A stretch of 64,000 nucleotides of DNA from JACIYW01 sp014359745 (GCA_050433985.1 JBNPWE010000016.1:3863-67862); one strand, 5' to 3'. Positions 45,430-53,716 are shown, counted from the first letter of the stretch. Numbers and translations: made by a program. The notes: generated from the letters alone by a model not told the origin.

Positions 45430-45780
45430 TGCCGGTCTTCCTTCATCGCCTGCCCGCCCTGCCCGGTTTCCGGGTCTGGTGTTTGCTGCCCCAAGGGTTC
45501 CGGCGCCCCGCAAGCGGTGCCGAGAGATTCGGGGTTTCAGTGACACCCACCCTAAAGTTATCCACAGGGGACGTCCAGCCTTCGCCCCCGCGCGTATCGG
45601 GGGATCGGAGTCAGTTGATCGGGGGATCGGAGTCGCCCTTTCGGGGGTTCGGAGTCGGGCAAGGCGAAAATATCGCCGAAATTCCCAACAATCAAAAGGC
45701 TTTGGCAAGACAGGCTGGATGGCGTAACTGATAATTAACAGGATATAACTGGCAGGATATTTTGCACGCCGCTGTTGCGC
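45430..45780. other. Putative replication origin with DnaA box and iterons
   Basis: The gap between the initiator and parA carries a perfect DnaA box TTATCCACA at 45558-45566, three iterons of the form ATCGGGGGATCGGAGTC at 45596, 45618 and 45640 (the third is TTCGGGGGTTCGGAGTC), exactly 22 bp apart, then an inverted repeat GGCGA-aaata-TCGCC near 45665 and an AT-rich stretch at about 45725-45770 with repeated GGATAT. This is the standard order of an iteron-type plasmid origin. Confidence 0.85.
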
Positions 45781-45829
45781 CCGGCCGGAACCGCGAAAAA
45801 TGCCCTGAAAACCCCTGAAATCCGGGAGA

Positions 45830-45895
45830 ATGTGCGCGATTTGCTTTGATGTGCGTCGATTTGTGGTATAAGCGGAAGAAAAGCGCACATCATGA
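45830..45895 (+). promoter_or_regulatory. parA promoter and operator candidate
   Basis: An 8-bp inverted repeat, GATGTGCG at 45848-45855 and CGCACATC at 45884-45891, flanks a -10-like TATAAG at 45867-45872. A third, similar half site (ATGTGCGCGATTTG) lies at about 45830. The layout fits autorepression by ParA or ParB of the par operon. Confidence 0.55.
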
Positions 45896-45955
45896 TCAGG
45901 CCAGAACGATCGGCCGAACATATCCCGGTGGGCGCAGGGCCATGAGGGGCGGCAG

Positions 45956-47359
45956 ATGACCAGGGAAAACCCCGCGCGCGACACTGCGTCCGATCAACCG
46001 CCCTATTTCAACATCTCGCCCGATGCGGCGCTGCGCGAGCTTGGCGCCCCGGTCAGCACCCGCGACTTTGCCGCGATTGCCGCGGCCTGCGCGCGGGGCC
46101 GCAACGATTTGGCCGCGCAGGGGCTGGATGAAAGCGGGTCGCGGCAGTTGCGGCTGTTTTCGACCTGGGAAATTACCCGCTATCTGATCCCGATCGCCAC
46201 CCAGCATTTCCGCCGGGTGCTCAAGGCGCATCCCGATCTGCCGCAGGGGCGCAGCGATACGGCGGGCGGCGCCAAATGGTTCACGCTTGACGAGGTGCTG
46301 CGCCTGCGCGCCCATTTCGCCGCCGAAGGCAGCCGCGCCAAGGAATACCTGCCCTGGCGGCCCAAAGGCCAGCCCGCCAAGATCGTGGCGGTGGCCAATT
46401 TCAAGGGCGGTGTCGGCAAGACCTCTACCTGTGCGCATCTGGCGATGTCGGCGGCACTTGATGGCTACAAGGTGCTGGTGATCGATCTGGACAGCCAGGG
46501 CTCGATGACCTCGATCTTTGGCGGCAGGGTGGCCGATGAATGGCAGACGGTCTTTCCGCTGCTCGCCCGCCATTATGCCCGCGCCCTGCAAGAGGCCAAC
46601 CGGGCGCGGGCGGATCGGGGCGAGGCCCCTGCCCCCATGGACGAGACGCTGATGGAGGCGCTGAAGATCACAGCACCCGGCCTGGTGCAGCGCACCCATT
46701 GGCCCAATATCGACCTGATCGGCGCCCAGCTCAATCTTTACTGGGCCGAATTCCAGATCCCGGTCTGGCGGATGGGGTTGCGCGGCTGGAAGCTCTGGGA
46801 TGCGCTGACCGACAGCTTGGCCGAGGACGGGATGCTGGATGCCTATGATCTGGTGTTCCTCGATACGCCGCCGGCCCTTGGCTATCTGACCATCAACGGG
46901 CTGGCGGCCTCGGATATCCTGCTGGTGCCGACCGGCGCGTCCTTCCTGGAATTCGATTCGACGGGGCGGTTTTTCGATATGCTGCACACCACCTTCCAGT
47001 CGATCGAAGAGGGTGAGAACATGGCCGCGCGCGCCCTGGGCCGGACCGAGCTGGCCTTTGAATGGGATGCGGTGCGCGCCATCATCACCCGCTATGACGG
47101 CAATCAGCAGGCGGAAATGGCGGGGCTGATGCAGGGCTGGCTGGGGCGCACCCTGTCGCCTTACCGGCAGGATTTCACCGCGCTGATCGGGCAGGCGGGC
47201 GAACAGGTGTCGGGCATCTACGAGGCTGATTACCGCGATTTCAACCGCGAAACCTATATGCGCGGCCGCGAAACCTTTGATGAAACCTATGCCGCGTTCA
47301 AGCGGCTGCTTTACGGTGTCTGGCGGCAGGATGAGCTGCGCGCGGGAGCGGGCAAATGA
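45956..47359 (+). CDS. parA: Plasmid partition ATPase ParA
   Basis: A 467-residue ParA with an N-terminal DNA-binding extension (about 1-140) and a deviant Walker A KGGVGKT at 150-156, then VLVIDLDSQGSMTS, LVFLDTPPALGY and VLVPTGAS-like sequence. The long N terminus marks the type Ia/large ParA that also represses its own operon, in line with the inverted repeats upstream. It moves replicon copies with ParB and the parS-like sites just downstream. Confidence 0.95.
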   Translation: MTRENPARDTASDQPPYFNISPDAALRELGAPVSTRDFAAIAAACARGRNDLAAQGLDESGSRQLRLFSTWEITRYLIPIATQHFRRVLKAHPDLPQGRSDTAGGAKWFTLDEVLRLRAHFAAEGSRAKEYLPWRPKGQPAKIVAVANFKGGVGKTSTCAHLAMSAALDGYKVLVIDLDSQGSMTSIFGGRVADEWQTVFPLLARHYARALQEANRARADRGEAPAPMDETLMEALKITAPGLVQRTHWPNIDLIGAQLNLYWAEFQIPVWRMGLRGWKLWDALTDSLAEDGMLDAYDLVFLDTPPALGYLTINGLAASDILLVPTGASFLEFDSTGRFFDMLHTTFQSIEEGENMAARALGRTELAFEWDAVRAIITRYDGNQQAEMAGLMQGWLGRTLSPYRQDFTALIGQAGEQVSGIYEADYRDFNRETYMRGRETFDETYAAFKRLLYGVWRQDELRAGAGK

Positions 47360-47545
47360 TTTCCAGCAAAATTTCCGGAAAATCGTTTTATATCAATGTG
47401 GTAAACGCCATGTGTTTCGCGCGCGAAACATCCTGGCCCGGTGTTTCGCACCCCGGCCAGGCGGCGGGGCTTTCCAGCAAAATTTCCGTAATGTCGTTTG
47501 ATATCAATGCCATGAGTGATGCGTGTTTCGCGCGCGAAACATCCG
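47360..47545. repeat. Duplicated parS-like centromere between parA and parB
   Basis: Two copies of a block begin at 47360 and 47471. Each starts TTTCCAGCAAAATTTCCG, goes on through a TCGTTT-ATATCAATG segment and ends in the perfect 18-bp palindrome TGTTTCGCGCGCGAAACA (47413-47430 and 47524-47541). The spacing of both block starts and palindromes is exactly 111 bp. A half site GTGTTTCGCAC lies at 47441. The palindrome differs from the usual parS TGTTTCACGTGAAACA mainly by a wider CGCGCG core. It is the likely ParB-binding centromere; the first block begins right after the parA stop codon. Confidence 0.8.
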
Positions 47546-47669
47546 CGTCGTGCTTCATGACCGGCGGCAAGGATCGGCGCAACGCACGCCGGCCTAACCG
47601 GATCACAAGGCAATGCCTGCAGGCTGGGGCCATTCCCGCCGCCCGCAGGCCCGCAGGGCAGGGGGGAAC

Positions 47670-48887
47670 ATGGCAAAACGCAGGCGTCTGACAGCCCCAA
47701 CCGGGGCGGGGGCCACCCACAGCGGGCCGGAGCATGATGTCATGGGATATTTCCCTTCGGCCCAGCGGCCGCTTGCCGGCCCGTCCCTGCACGGCGGTTC
47801 GGCCCCGATCGCACAGGTCACCGGCGCCTCGGCCCCGATTGCACAAGTCACCGGCGCCTCGGCGGCAGCGGCGGCCTTTGAAGAGGTCAGCGCGGCGCTG
47901 ACCTCGGCGCGCGCCGAAGGGCGGCTGATCCAGCGCCTGCCGCTTGATGCGATCGATGCGGCTTACCTCGTGCGCGACCGGCTGGCAGAGGGGGCGGGCG
48001 AGGATCTCCAAAGCCTGATCGACAGCCTACGCGCCCGTGGCCAGCAGACCCCGATCGAGGTGGTGGCGCTGGAAGATGGCCGCTATGGGCTGATTTCCGG
48101 CTGGCGGCGGTTGACGGCGCTGCAACGGTTGCACCGCGAAACCGGCGAGGATCGCTTTGCCCAGGTGCTGGCGCTGTTGCGCAGGCCTGCCGCCGCCTCG
48201 GATGCCTATCTGGCGATGGTCGAGGAAAACGAGATCCGCAGCGGCCTGTCCTATTACGAACGGGCCCGCATCGTGGCGCGCGCCGCCGATCTGGGGGTGT
48301 TCGCGGATGAGGCGGCGGCACTGCGGGCGCTGTTCGCGGCGGCCAGCCGGGCCAAGCGATCCAAGATCGGGTCGTTCCTGGGGCTTTACCACGCGCTGGA
48401 TGCGCGGCTGCGCTTTCCGGGCGCGATTTCCGAACGGCTGGGGCTGGCGCTGGCGCGCGCCATTGCCGCGGATGCGGGGTTCGGGGCGCGGCTGGCCGAC
48501 CGGCTGCGCAAGGCCGGGGTAGAAACCGCCGAGGCCGAACAGGATCTGCTGCAACGCGCGCTGACCGAAGGGGTGGGGCAGGCGGATGACGCAGCGGGTT
48601 TCGCTGCGAATGAGGCTGCGAATGAGGCTGCGAATGACGATGCGGGCGCGGTGCCCCCCGATGCGCCCCAAGATGCCCCGCCAGCATCCCCCGCAGGGGG
48701 CGCCACGCTTGATCGCCCCTCCGGGGGTGCCACTCTTGATCGCCCCTCCGGGGCGGAGGAAATCGCCTATGGCATCTGGATGGAACAGGGCGGCGGCGCG
48801 CTGCGCCCGCGCCTGACCCTGTCGGGGCCGCGTGTCGATGCGGCGCTGCGCGCGCGTCTGGTTGCCTGGCTGCGCCAACAGGGGTAA
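47670..48887 (+). CDS. parB: Partition protein ParB
   Basis: A 405-residue ParB with the N-terminal nuclease-like ParB domain (QTPIEVVALEDGRYGLISGW) and helix-turn-helix region (ARIVARAADLGVFADEAAAL). The start is ATG 47670 preceded by GGGGGGAA. It contains three sets of short tandem repeats: APIAQVTGAS twice near residue 45, EAANEAAN around 315 and GGATLDRPS twice around 345, in linkers. It should bind the parS-like palindromes in front of the gene. Confidence 0.93.
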   Translation: MAKRRRLTAPTGAGATHSGPEHDVMGYFPSAQRPLAGPSLHGGSAPIAQVTGASAPIAQVTGASAAAAAFEEVSAALTSARAEGRLIQRLPLDAIDAAYLVRDRLAEGAGEDLQSLIDSLRARGQQTPIEVVALEDGRYGLISGWRRLTALQRLHRETGEDRFAQVLALLRRPAAASDAYLAMVEENEIRSGLSYYERARIVARAADLGVFADEAAALRALFAAASRAKRSKIGSFLGLYHALDARLRFPGAISERLGLALARAIAADAGFGARLADRLRKAGVETAEAEQDLLQRALTEGVGQADDAAGFAANEAANEAANDDAGAVPPDAPQDAPPASPAGGATLDRPSGGATLDRPSGAEEIAYGIWMEQGGGALRPRLTLSGPRVDAALRARLVAWLRQQG

Positions 48888-48940
48888 CCGGGTGTCCCAC
48901 AGGACCAGATGACCGGAATTGTTCGAAAGGGATTGCCGTA

Positions 48941-49867
48941 ATGACCAATGCATCGCCTTACCCCAACGGCCTGGGCCAGAACCGCGCCGGGCGGCGCGGC
49001 ATCATCCTGGCCGGGGGATCGGGCACCCGGCTTTATCCGGTGACCATCGGCGTCTCAAAGCAACTGTTGCCGGTCTATGACAAGCCGATGGTCTATTATC
49101 CGCTGACGGTGCTGATGCTGGCGGGTATCCGCGAGATCGCGGTGATCACCACGCCCGGCGATCAGGATCAGTTCCGGCGCCTGCTGGGCGATGGATCGGA
49201 CCTGGGGCTTGCGATCAGCTATATCACCCAACCCGAACCCGAGGGGCTGGCGCAGGCCTATCTGCTGGCGCGCGATTTCCTGGCGGGCGCGCCCTCGGCG
49301 ATGGTGCTGGGCGATAATATCTTCTTTGGTCACGGCCTGCCTGACCTCATGGCCGCGGCCGATGCGCGCGGCGGCGGCCATGAGATAGGGCAGGGCGGCA
49401 CGGTGTTCGGCTACCGCGTCGCCGATCCCGAACGTTACGGCGTGGTCGATTTCGACGATCAGGGCCGGGTACGCGCGATCATCGAGAAACCTGCGGTGCC
49501 GCCATCGCATTTCGCCGTCACCGGGCTTTATTTCCTGGATGGCACCGCCCCCGAGAAAGCCGCCCGCGTCACGCCATCCGCCCGCGGCGAGCTGGAGATC
49601 ACGTCGCTGCTGGAAATGTATCTGGCCGAGGGCACGCTGAGGGTGGAACGCATGGGCCGCGGCTTTGCCTGGCTTGATACCGGCACCCATGGCAGCCTGC
49701 TGGATGCCGGCAATTTCGTGCGCACGCTCGAGGCACGGCAGGGCCTGCAAGTTGGCTGCCCCGAAGAGGTGGCGTTTCAGCAGGGCTGGATTTCGCGCGC
49801 CGATCTCGAGGCGCTGGCCGCGCGCTATGCCAAGAACGCCTATGGCGGTTATCTGCGCGGGCTGTAG
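48941..49867 (+). CDS. rfbA: Glucose-1-phosphate thymidylyltransferase
   Basis: A 308-residue RmlA/RfbA that makes dTDP-glucose from glucose-1-phosphate and dTTP, the first step to dTDP-rhamnose. The N-terminal loop GGSGTRLYPVT (25-35), VSKQLLPVYDKPMVYYPL and the closing LEALAARYAKNAYGGYL are all typical. The other rml genes are not in this window, so they may lie elsewhere or this is a spare copy. Presence of rmlA beside replication genes is known from rhamnose-operon plasmids of roseobacters. A ribosome-binding site AAAGGGA precedes the ATG. Confidence 0.96.
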   Translation: MTNASPYPNGLGQNRAGRRGIILAGGSGTRLYPVTIGVSKQLLPVYDKPMVYYPLTVLMLAGIREIAVITTPGDQDQFRRLLGDGSDLGLAISYITQPEPEGLAQAYLLARDFLAGAPSAMVLGDNIFFGHGLPDLMAAADARGGGHEIGQGGTVFGYRVADPERYGVVDFDDQGRVRAIIEKPAVPPSHFAVTGLYFLDGTAPEKAARVTPSARGELEITSLLEMYLAEGTLRVERMGRGFAWLDTGTHGSLLDAGNFVRTLEARQGLQVGCPEEVAFQQGWISRADLEALAARYAKNAYGGYLRGL

Positions 49868-49920
49868 GGGGGCTGTGGCGGCGGGTCTTTCCCCCGGCGG
49901 GCGCGCGCGGGGCGGGGGGG

Positions 49921-49947
49921 AGATGCGTATTTGGGCCAGGATGAAAC
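49921..49947 (+). repeat. 3'-flanking motif, copy 2
   Basis: Reads AGATGCGTATTTGGGCCAGG and then ATGAAAC, 54 bases after the rfbA stop on the same strand. G-rich sequence precedes it. Confidence 0.75.
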
Positions 49948-50032
49948 GGGCAGGGTGCGGTTTCGGGCGGCCCGTCCGGGCCAGGCGCGGGCTTGATTTA
50001 TCCCGCGATCCGTCTTACTGCCCGTCCGGTCC

Positions 50033-50122
50033 GGAGTGGTGGCAGAGTGGTCGATTGCGGCGGTCTTGAAAACCGTTGAACCTTAGCGGGTTCCGTGGGT
50101 TCGAATCCCACCCGCTCCGCCA
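50033..50122 (+). tRNA. tRNA-Ser (anticodon UGA)
   Basis: A 90-base class II tRNA. Acceptor 5' GGAGTGG pairs with CCGCTCC (one G-U pair) followed by discriminator G and an encoded CCA. The anticodon loop CTTGAAA (50065-50071) gives anticodon TGA at 50067-50069. A long variable arm (CTTAGCGGGTTCC region) and a T-loop GGTTCGAATCC are present. It reads serine UCA codons, and possibly other UCN codons through wobble. Confidence 0.97.
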
Positions 50123-50188
50123 GGGAAAACGCGATTTCCGTCAGTTGCGGTCAAGCGTTTGACTGGCGCGCGCACGGCTGGCGCGGCA

Positions 50189-50216
50189 GATGAGTATTTA
50201 TGCCAAGATGAAAGCG
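50189..50216 (+). repeat. 3'-flanking motif, copy 3
   Basis: Reads AGATGAGTATTTATGCCAAG and then ATGAAAGC, 67 bases past the tRNA-Ser 3' end on the same strand. This is the third plus-strand copy. Confidence 0.75.
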
Positions 50217-50339
50217 AAAGGCGGTTTTTCCGGGCCGTCGGGGTGCGGATTTATTGGGCCAACGGGCGCTGATGCCCCAGGATTTCGCGCATGGTTCGGG
50301 CCGGTTTCAGGGGTTTCGGGCGCGGGATTTCGCGGCGAA

Positions 50340-50424
50340 ACCGGGGGAATGATAATGCAAACTTATCGCTCAGGGAAAGCCACCGACAGGCGCGGCGGAT
50401 TGGGGAATTCCCGCTTGCGATAAC
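50340..50424 (+). promoter_or_regulatory. Operator-like inverted repeats upstream of the DUF1403 gene
   Basis: GATAA-N7-TTATC at 50351-50367 is a perfect inverted repeat with TGCAAAC as spacer, and TTATCGC at 50363-50369 also has a partner GCGATAA at 50417-50423. These lie 27-100 bases before the DUF1403 start and look like a repressor site. The rest of the 327-base gap from the tRNA to this gene shows only the 3'-flanking motif. Confidence 0.5.
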
Positions 50425-50449
50425 CGCCGCCGCGCGCCATTCTGGGGCG

Positions 50450-51358
50450 ATGACCGCGCGCCAGAAATCCGTTGCCGCCCCGCCATCCGCCCCGGTTCCG
50501 GCTGCCGTGCCCGCCTGGCTGCGCCGGGCCCTGCGCGCCGATATGTCGGCGGATACCACGGGGGCCGCGCTGGCCGCCGGGGCGGCGCTTGGCGCGCTTG
50601 ATCTGCTGGTGCGGCGGCAAGAGGTCTGGGCCGGGGTCTGGCGCCAGCGTCTGGCCCTGCGCGCGGCGGCGATCAGCGCGCGCCGCGTCGGCCGCCCCGA
50701 GGATGAGGCGGGGCTGCGCGATGCGGTGATGTTCACCCGGCCGGGCGATGATCCGGGGCCCGGCGGCGCGATCCTGGTTGCCTGGCAACGGCTTGCGGCG
50801 CGGCCCGCAAGCACGCTGTCCGCCACCCTGTCGGGGGGCGGCGATGCGGGGCAGGCGGCGGCATTCGGGCCATGGGTGGGGCCGGACGCGGGGGATACGC
50901 CCCTGCCCGATGCGGGCGGCATCGTGGCGGCGCTTGCGGCAGATCATGGGGCAGATCATGCCCCCTGGCTGGCCGATCTGCGGCTGGCGCGGGCGCTTGG
51001 CTGGCGGGTGGCGGTGCCGCTGCTGGGCACGCAGCCCCGCACGCGGCCCCGTACCCCGGCCGGAAACCGCGAGGCGGCCGCCTTGCAGGCCTTGGCGCGG
51101 GCGGCCGTGCAGGCGGTGGATCTGGGCGCCGATCTGGGCCGCCGCGCCGACCGGCTGGCGGCTGTTGCCCCGAAGCTGCGGGCCAGGGGCGCGGCGGCGG
51201 TGGTGGCGCGGCTGCTGGAGGTGGATGCGATGAGCGCCGCGCAGCCCGTTCCCGGCATGAGCGACCGGGGCCTGCGGCGCCTCTTTGACCGGCTGGTTGA
51301 TCTGGGCGCGCTGCGCGAACTGACCGGGCGCGGCAGCTTTCGCCTTTACGGGCTCTGA
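50450..51358 (+). CDS. DUF1403 family protein
   Basis: A 302-residue protein recognised as DUF1403, which in alphaproteobacteria is usually followed by a ScpB-like gene, as here. Recognisable parts are AALGALDLLVRRQEVWAGVW, WRQRLALRAAAISARRVGR and the C-terminal MSDRGLRRLFDRLVDLGA, RELTGRGSFRLYGL. It is helical and Ala-rich with no membrane segment. Function unknown; pairing with ScpB suggests a DNA-organising or maintenance role. ATG 50450 is used; the upstream frame to 50291 crosses the operator-like sites. Confidence 0.82.
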   Translation: MTARQKSVAAPPSAPVPAAVPAWLRRALRADMSADTTGAALAAGAALGALDLLVRRQEVWAGVWRQRLALRAAAISARRVGRPEDEAGLRDAVMFTRPGDDPGPGGAILVAWQRLAARPASTLSATLSGGGDAGQAAAFGPWVGPDAGDTPLPDAGGIVAALAADHGADHAPWLADLRLARALGWRVAVPLLGTQPRTRPRTPAGNREAAALQALARAAVQAVDLGADLGRRADRLAAVAPKLRARGAAAVVARLLEVDAMSAAQPVPGMSDRGLRRLFDRLVDLGALRELTGRGSFRLYGL

Positions 51359-51361
51359 GCG

Positions 51362-52021
51362 ATGGCAGGCTCCCGGCGCAAGACCGATGACGAGGATGCT
51401 TTCGACCGGGAACTGGCCGATCTGCCCGCCGATCTGCGCTGGCGCGAATGGATGAACCGGGTCGAGGCGGTGATCTTTGCCGCCGCCGAACCGGTGCCGC
51501 GCGCGGTGCTGGCGCCGCTGGTCGGGGTTGGGTGCAATCTGGATCTGATCATCGATGACATCCGCGCCGAATTGCAGGCCAGGCCCTATGATCTGGTGGC
51601 GGTGGCGGGCGGCTGGCGGCACCTGACCCGCCCGGCCTATGCCGGGGCGATCCGCAGCACCGTCCCCACCCGGCCGGGCCGCGCCGATCTGAGTGCCGCC
51701 GAGGGGCTGGTTCTGATGGCGATCGCCTGTTTCCAGCCGATGACCCGCGCCGATCTGGCCGCGGTTCTGGGCCGGTCGGTCAGCCGCGATCTGATCGGCG
51801 GCCTCAGGCGGCAGGGGTTCATTGCCGCGGGGCCGCGCGCGCCGCAACCCGGCGCCCCCTATACCTATGTCACCACCCCGGCGTTTTTGCGCCATTTCGG
51901 CCTGACGAGCCTGCGCGATCTGCCCGATATCGAGGCGCTGGAGGATGCGGGCCTGCTGAGCCGCGACCGGATGCGCCAGGATGGGTTCGCGCCGCCGTCA
52001 GAGGAGGACGGGCCAGATTGA
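51362..52021 (+). CDS. ScpB-like SMC-Scp complex protein
   Basis: A 219-residue protein with two winged-helix domains as in ScpB: WMNRVEAVIFAAAEPVPRAV, then YDLVAVAGGWRHLTRPAYA, and LMAIACFQPMTRADLAAVLG followed by TYVTTPAFLRHFGL. Chromosomal ScpB bridges the kleisin ScpA to SMC heads; this copy travels with DUF1403 three bases upstream and has no ScpA or SMC gene nearby, so it may be a replicon-specific version. Confidence 0.82.
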   Translation: MAGSRRKTDDEDAFDRELADLPADLRWREWMNRVEAVIFAAAEPVPRAVLAPLVGVGCNLDLIIDDIRAELQARPYDLVAVAGGWRHLTRPAYAGAIRSTVPTRPGRADLSAAEGLVLMAIACFQPMTRADLAAVLGRSVSRDLIGGLRRQGFIAAGPRAPQPGAPYTYVTTPAFLRHFGLTSLRDLPDIEALEDAGLLSRDRMRQDGFAPPSEEDGPD

Positions 52022-52213
52022 CGGGCCAGACTGACGGGTGGGCCGGCGGGCCGAAAAAGGCGGCGGCGGATGGATCAGAGGATTTTCGCCGGTGCCGCCC
52101 GTCCGGCCATCCGGTATTTGTAACGACGTCAAGGGCATGGTACCAGATCGGCGGGGCATTATCAGGGATACGGGCGTAATGGCCCGCATCCCCACATCGA
52201 GGTTGTAAAAGAC

Positions 52214-53716
52214 ATGTCTACATTCACTCTGACGGGCCTTGGCGCCGTCTCTGGCGATAATGGCGTCACAACATCGGCGCTTGACGCCAGCACGCTGGAA
52301 CTGTTCCTGCCCGATACGGCGGTACCCAGCTTTCGCTATACGCTTGAGGATGACGGGTCGCCGATTTTTCCGGAAATCGACGATCTGATCATCAACGCCA
52401 TCGATATCCGGCTGGACGGGGTTTCGCTGGATGATGACCGGGTAACGGCCAATCTGGGAGAGGTGCAGTGGGCGGGCAATGCCACCACGGTTCTGGTTCT
52501 GACCGATAGAAGCGTGCCGGGCAGTATCGACACCGCGATCTTCACGCTTGGCGGCACGGCCCTGCCCGCGTTCGCCACGCCTGCCGAGTATGACGCCTTT
52601 CTTGACACCGGGGTGACCGGTACGTCGGTGGCGACCGGCGCTTTCGCGCCCGGTGCCCTGATCGCGCTGGCCGATCTTCCGGGGATCGTGGAAAGCCCGC
52701 TGCCGGATTCGGTTGCGCCAAACCTGTCGGGTTCCGATGGCGATGACGATCTGTTCGGCGAAATCGGTGATGACGATATCTCGGGCGGGTCGGGCAATGA
52801 TCACCTGTCCGGCAACGACGGCGATGACGATCTGGCCGGCGAAATCGGCGATGACAGTATCTCGGGCGGGTCGGGCCATGACAACCTGTCCGGCGACGAT
52901 GGCGATGACGATCTGGCCGGCGACATCGGTGATGACAATATCTCGGGCGGGTCGGGCAAGGACCACCTGTCTGGCGACGATGGCGATGACGATCTGTTCG
53001 GCGATGACGGCGATGACGATATCTCGGGCGGATTGGGCCATGACCGCCTGTTTGGCGGGGCGGGCAATAACCGGCTTTTGGGCGATGATGGCGATGACAT
53101 CCTGGAAGGCGGCGATGACCATGACACGCTGAACGGCGGCGACGGCGATGACGATATCACCGGCGGTCTTGGCAGCGGCGATCTGGGCGATCTGATCTTT
53201 GCCGGGTCGGGCAATGACCATGTCGATGGCGGTTACGGCAATGATGACATCAACGGCATGGACGGCGATGACATCATGCTGGGCGGCTTTGGCTCTGACC
53301 GCATGGTCGGCGGCACGGGCAAGGACGTGATCACCGGCAGCGCCTTGTCGGACGAGCTTTTCGGCAATGACGATGATGATTTCATCAACGGCGGCTTCGG
53401 CCATGACCGGGTGAACGGCGGGGCGGGGGGCGACAAGTTCTTCCACCTGGGCATTGACGATCACGGGTCCGACTGGATCCAGGATTTCGCCTATGCCGAG
53501 GGCGATGTGCTCTTGTTCGGGCAGGCCGGGGCCACCGCCGATCAGTTCCAGGTCAATTTTGCCAACAGCGGTTCGGGGGATGCGGGGGTGGATGAGGCTT
53601 TCGTGATCTACAAACCCACCGGGCAGATCATCTGGGCGCTGGTCGATGGCGATGACCAAGCCTCGATCAACCTGCAAATCTCGGGGTCGGGCGATACCTT
53701 CGATCTGATGGGCTGA
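52214..53716 (+). CDS. RTX-type calcium-binding repeat protein
   Basis: A 500-residue acidic protein. The first 170 residues have no family I recognise. From about 175 to 400 there are RTX nonapeptides of GGxGxDxLx type, such as GGSGNDHLSG and GGAGNNRLLG, that bind calcium. The last 100 residues contain DWIQDFAYAEGDVLLFG, a common C-terminal part of RTX proteins, and end ISGSGDTFDLMG with an uncleaved signal of the type used by type I secretion. No type I transporter is encoded nearby. It is probably an extracellular or surface protein. Confidence 0.88.
   Translation: MSTFTLTGLGAVSGDNGVTTSALDASTLELFLPDTAVPSFRYTLEDDGSPIFPEIDDLIINAIDIRLDGVSLDDDRVTANLGEVQWAGNATTVLVLTDRSVPGSIDTAIFTLGGTALPAFATPAEYDAFLDTGVTGTSVATGAFAPGALIALADLPGIVESPLPDSVAPNLSGSDGDDDLFGEIGDDDISGGSGNDHLSGNDGDDDLAGEIGDDSISGGSGHDNLSGDDGDDDLAGDIGDDNISGGSGKDHLSGDDGDDDLFGDDGDDDISGGLGHDRLFGGAGNNRLLGDDGDDILEGGDDHDTLNGGDGDDDITGGLGSGDLGDLIFAGSGNDHVDGGYGNDDINGMDGDDIMLGGFGSDRMVGGTGKDVITGSALSDELFGNDDDDFINGGFGHDRVNGGAGGDKFFHLGIDDHGSDWIQDFAYAEGDVLLFGQAGATADQFQVNFANSGSGDAGVDEAFVIYKPTGQIIWALVDGDDQASINLQISGSGDTFDLMG
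52739..53062. repeat. 81-bp tandem repeats inside the RTX gene
   Basis: Units starting with GGCGATGACGATCTG lie at 52739, 52820 and 52901, exactly 81 bp (27 residues, three nonapeptides) apart, and continue as a decaying fourth copy. The units are nearly identical, which suggests recent expansion. Confidence 0.8.

Noticed and set aside
44428..45984. Longer 518-codon version of the replication initiator
   Set aside because: The extra N-terminal part would cover the DnaA box and iterons and has no conserved sequence; ATG 45429 has a ribosome-binding site and fits the family.
52739..53062. Tandem 81-bp repeats considered as a CRISPR array
   Set aside because: There are no unique spacers; the units are contiguous, in frame and encode calcium-binding nonapeptides.
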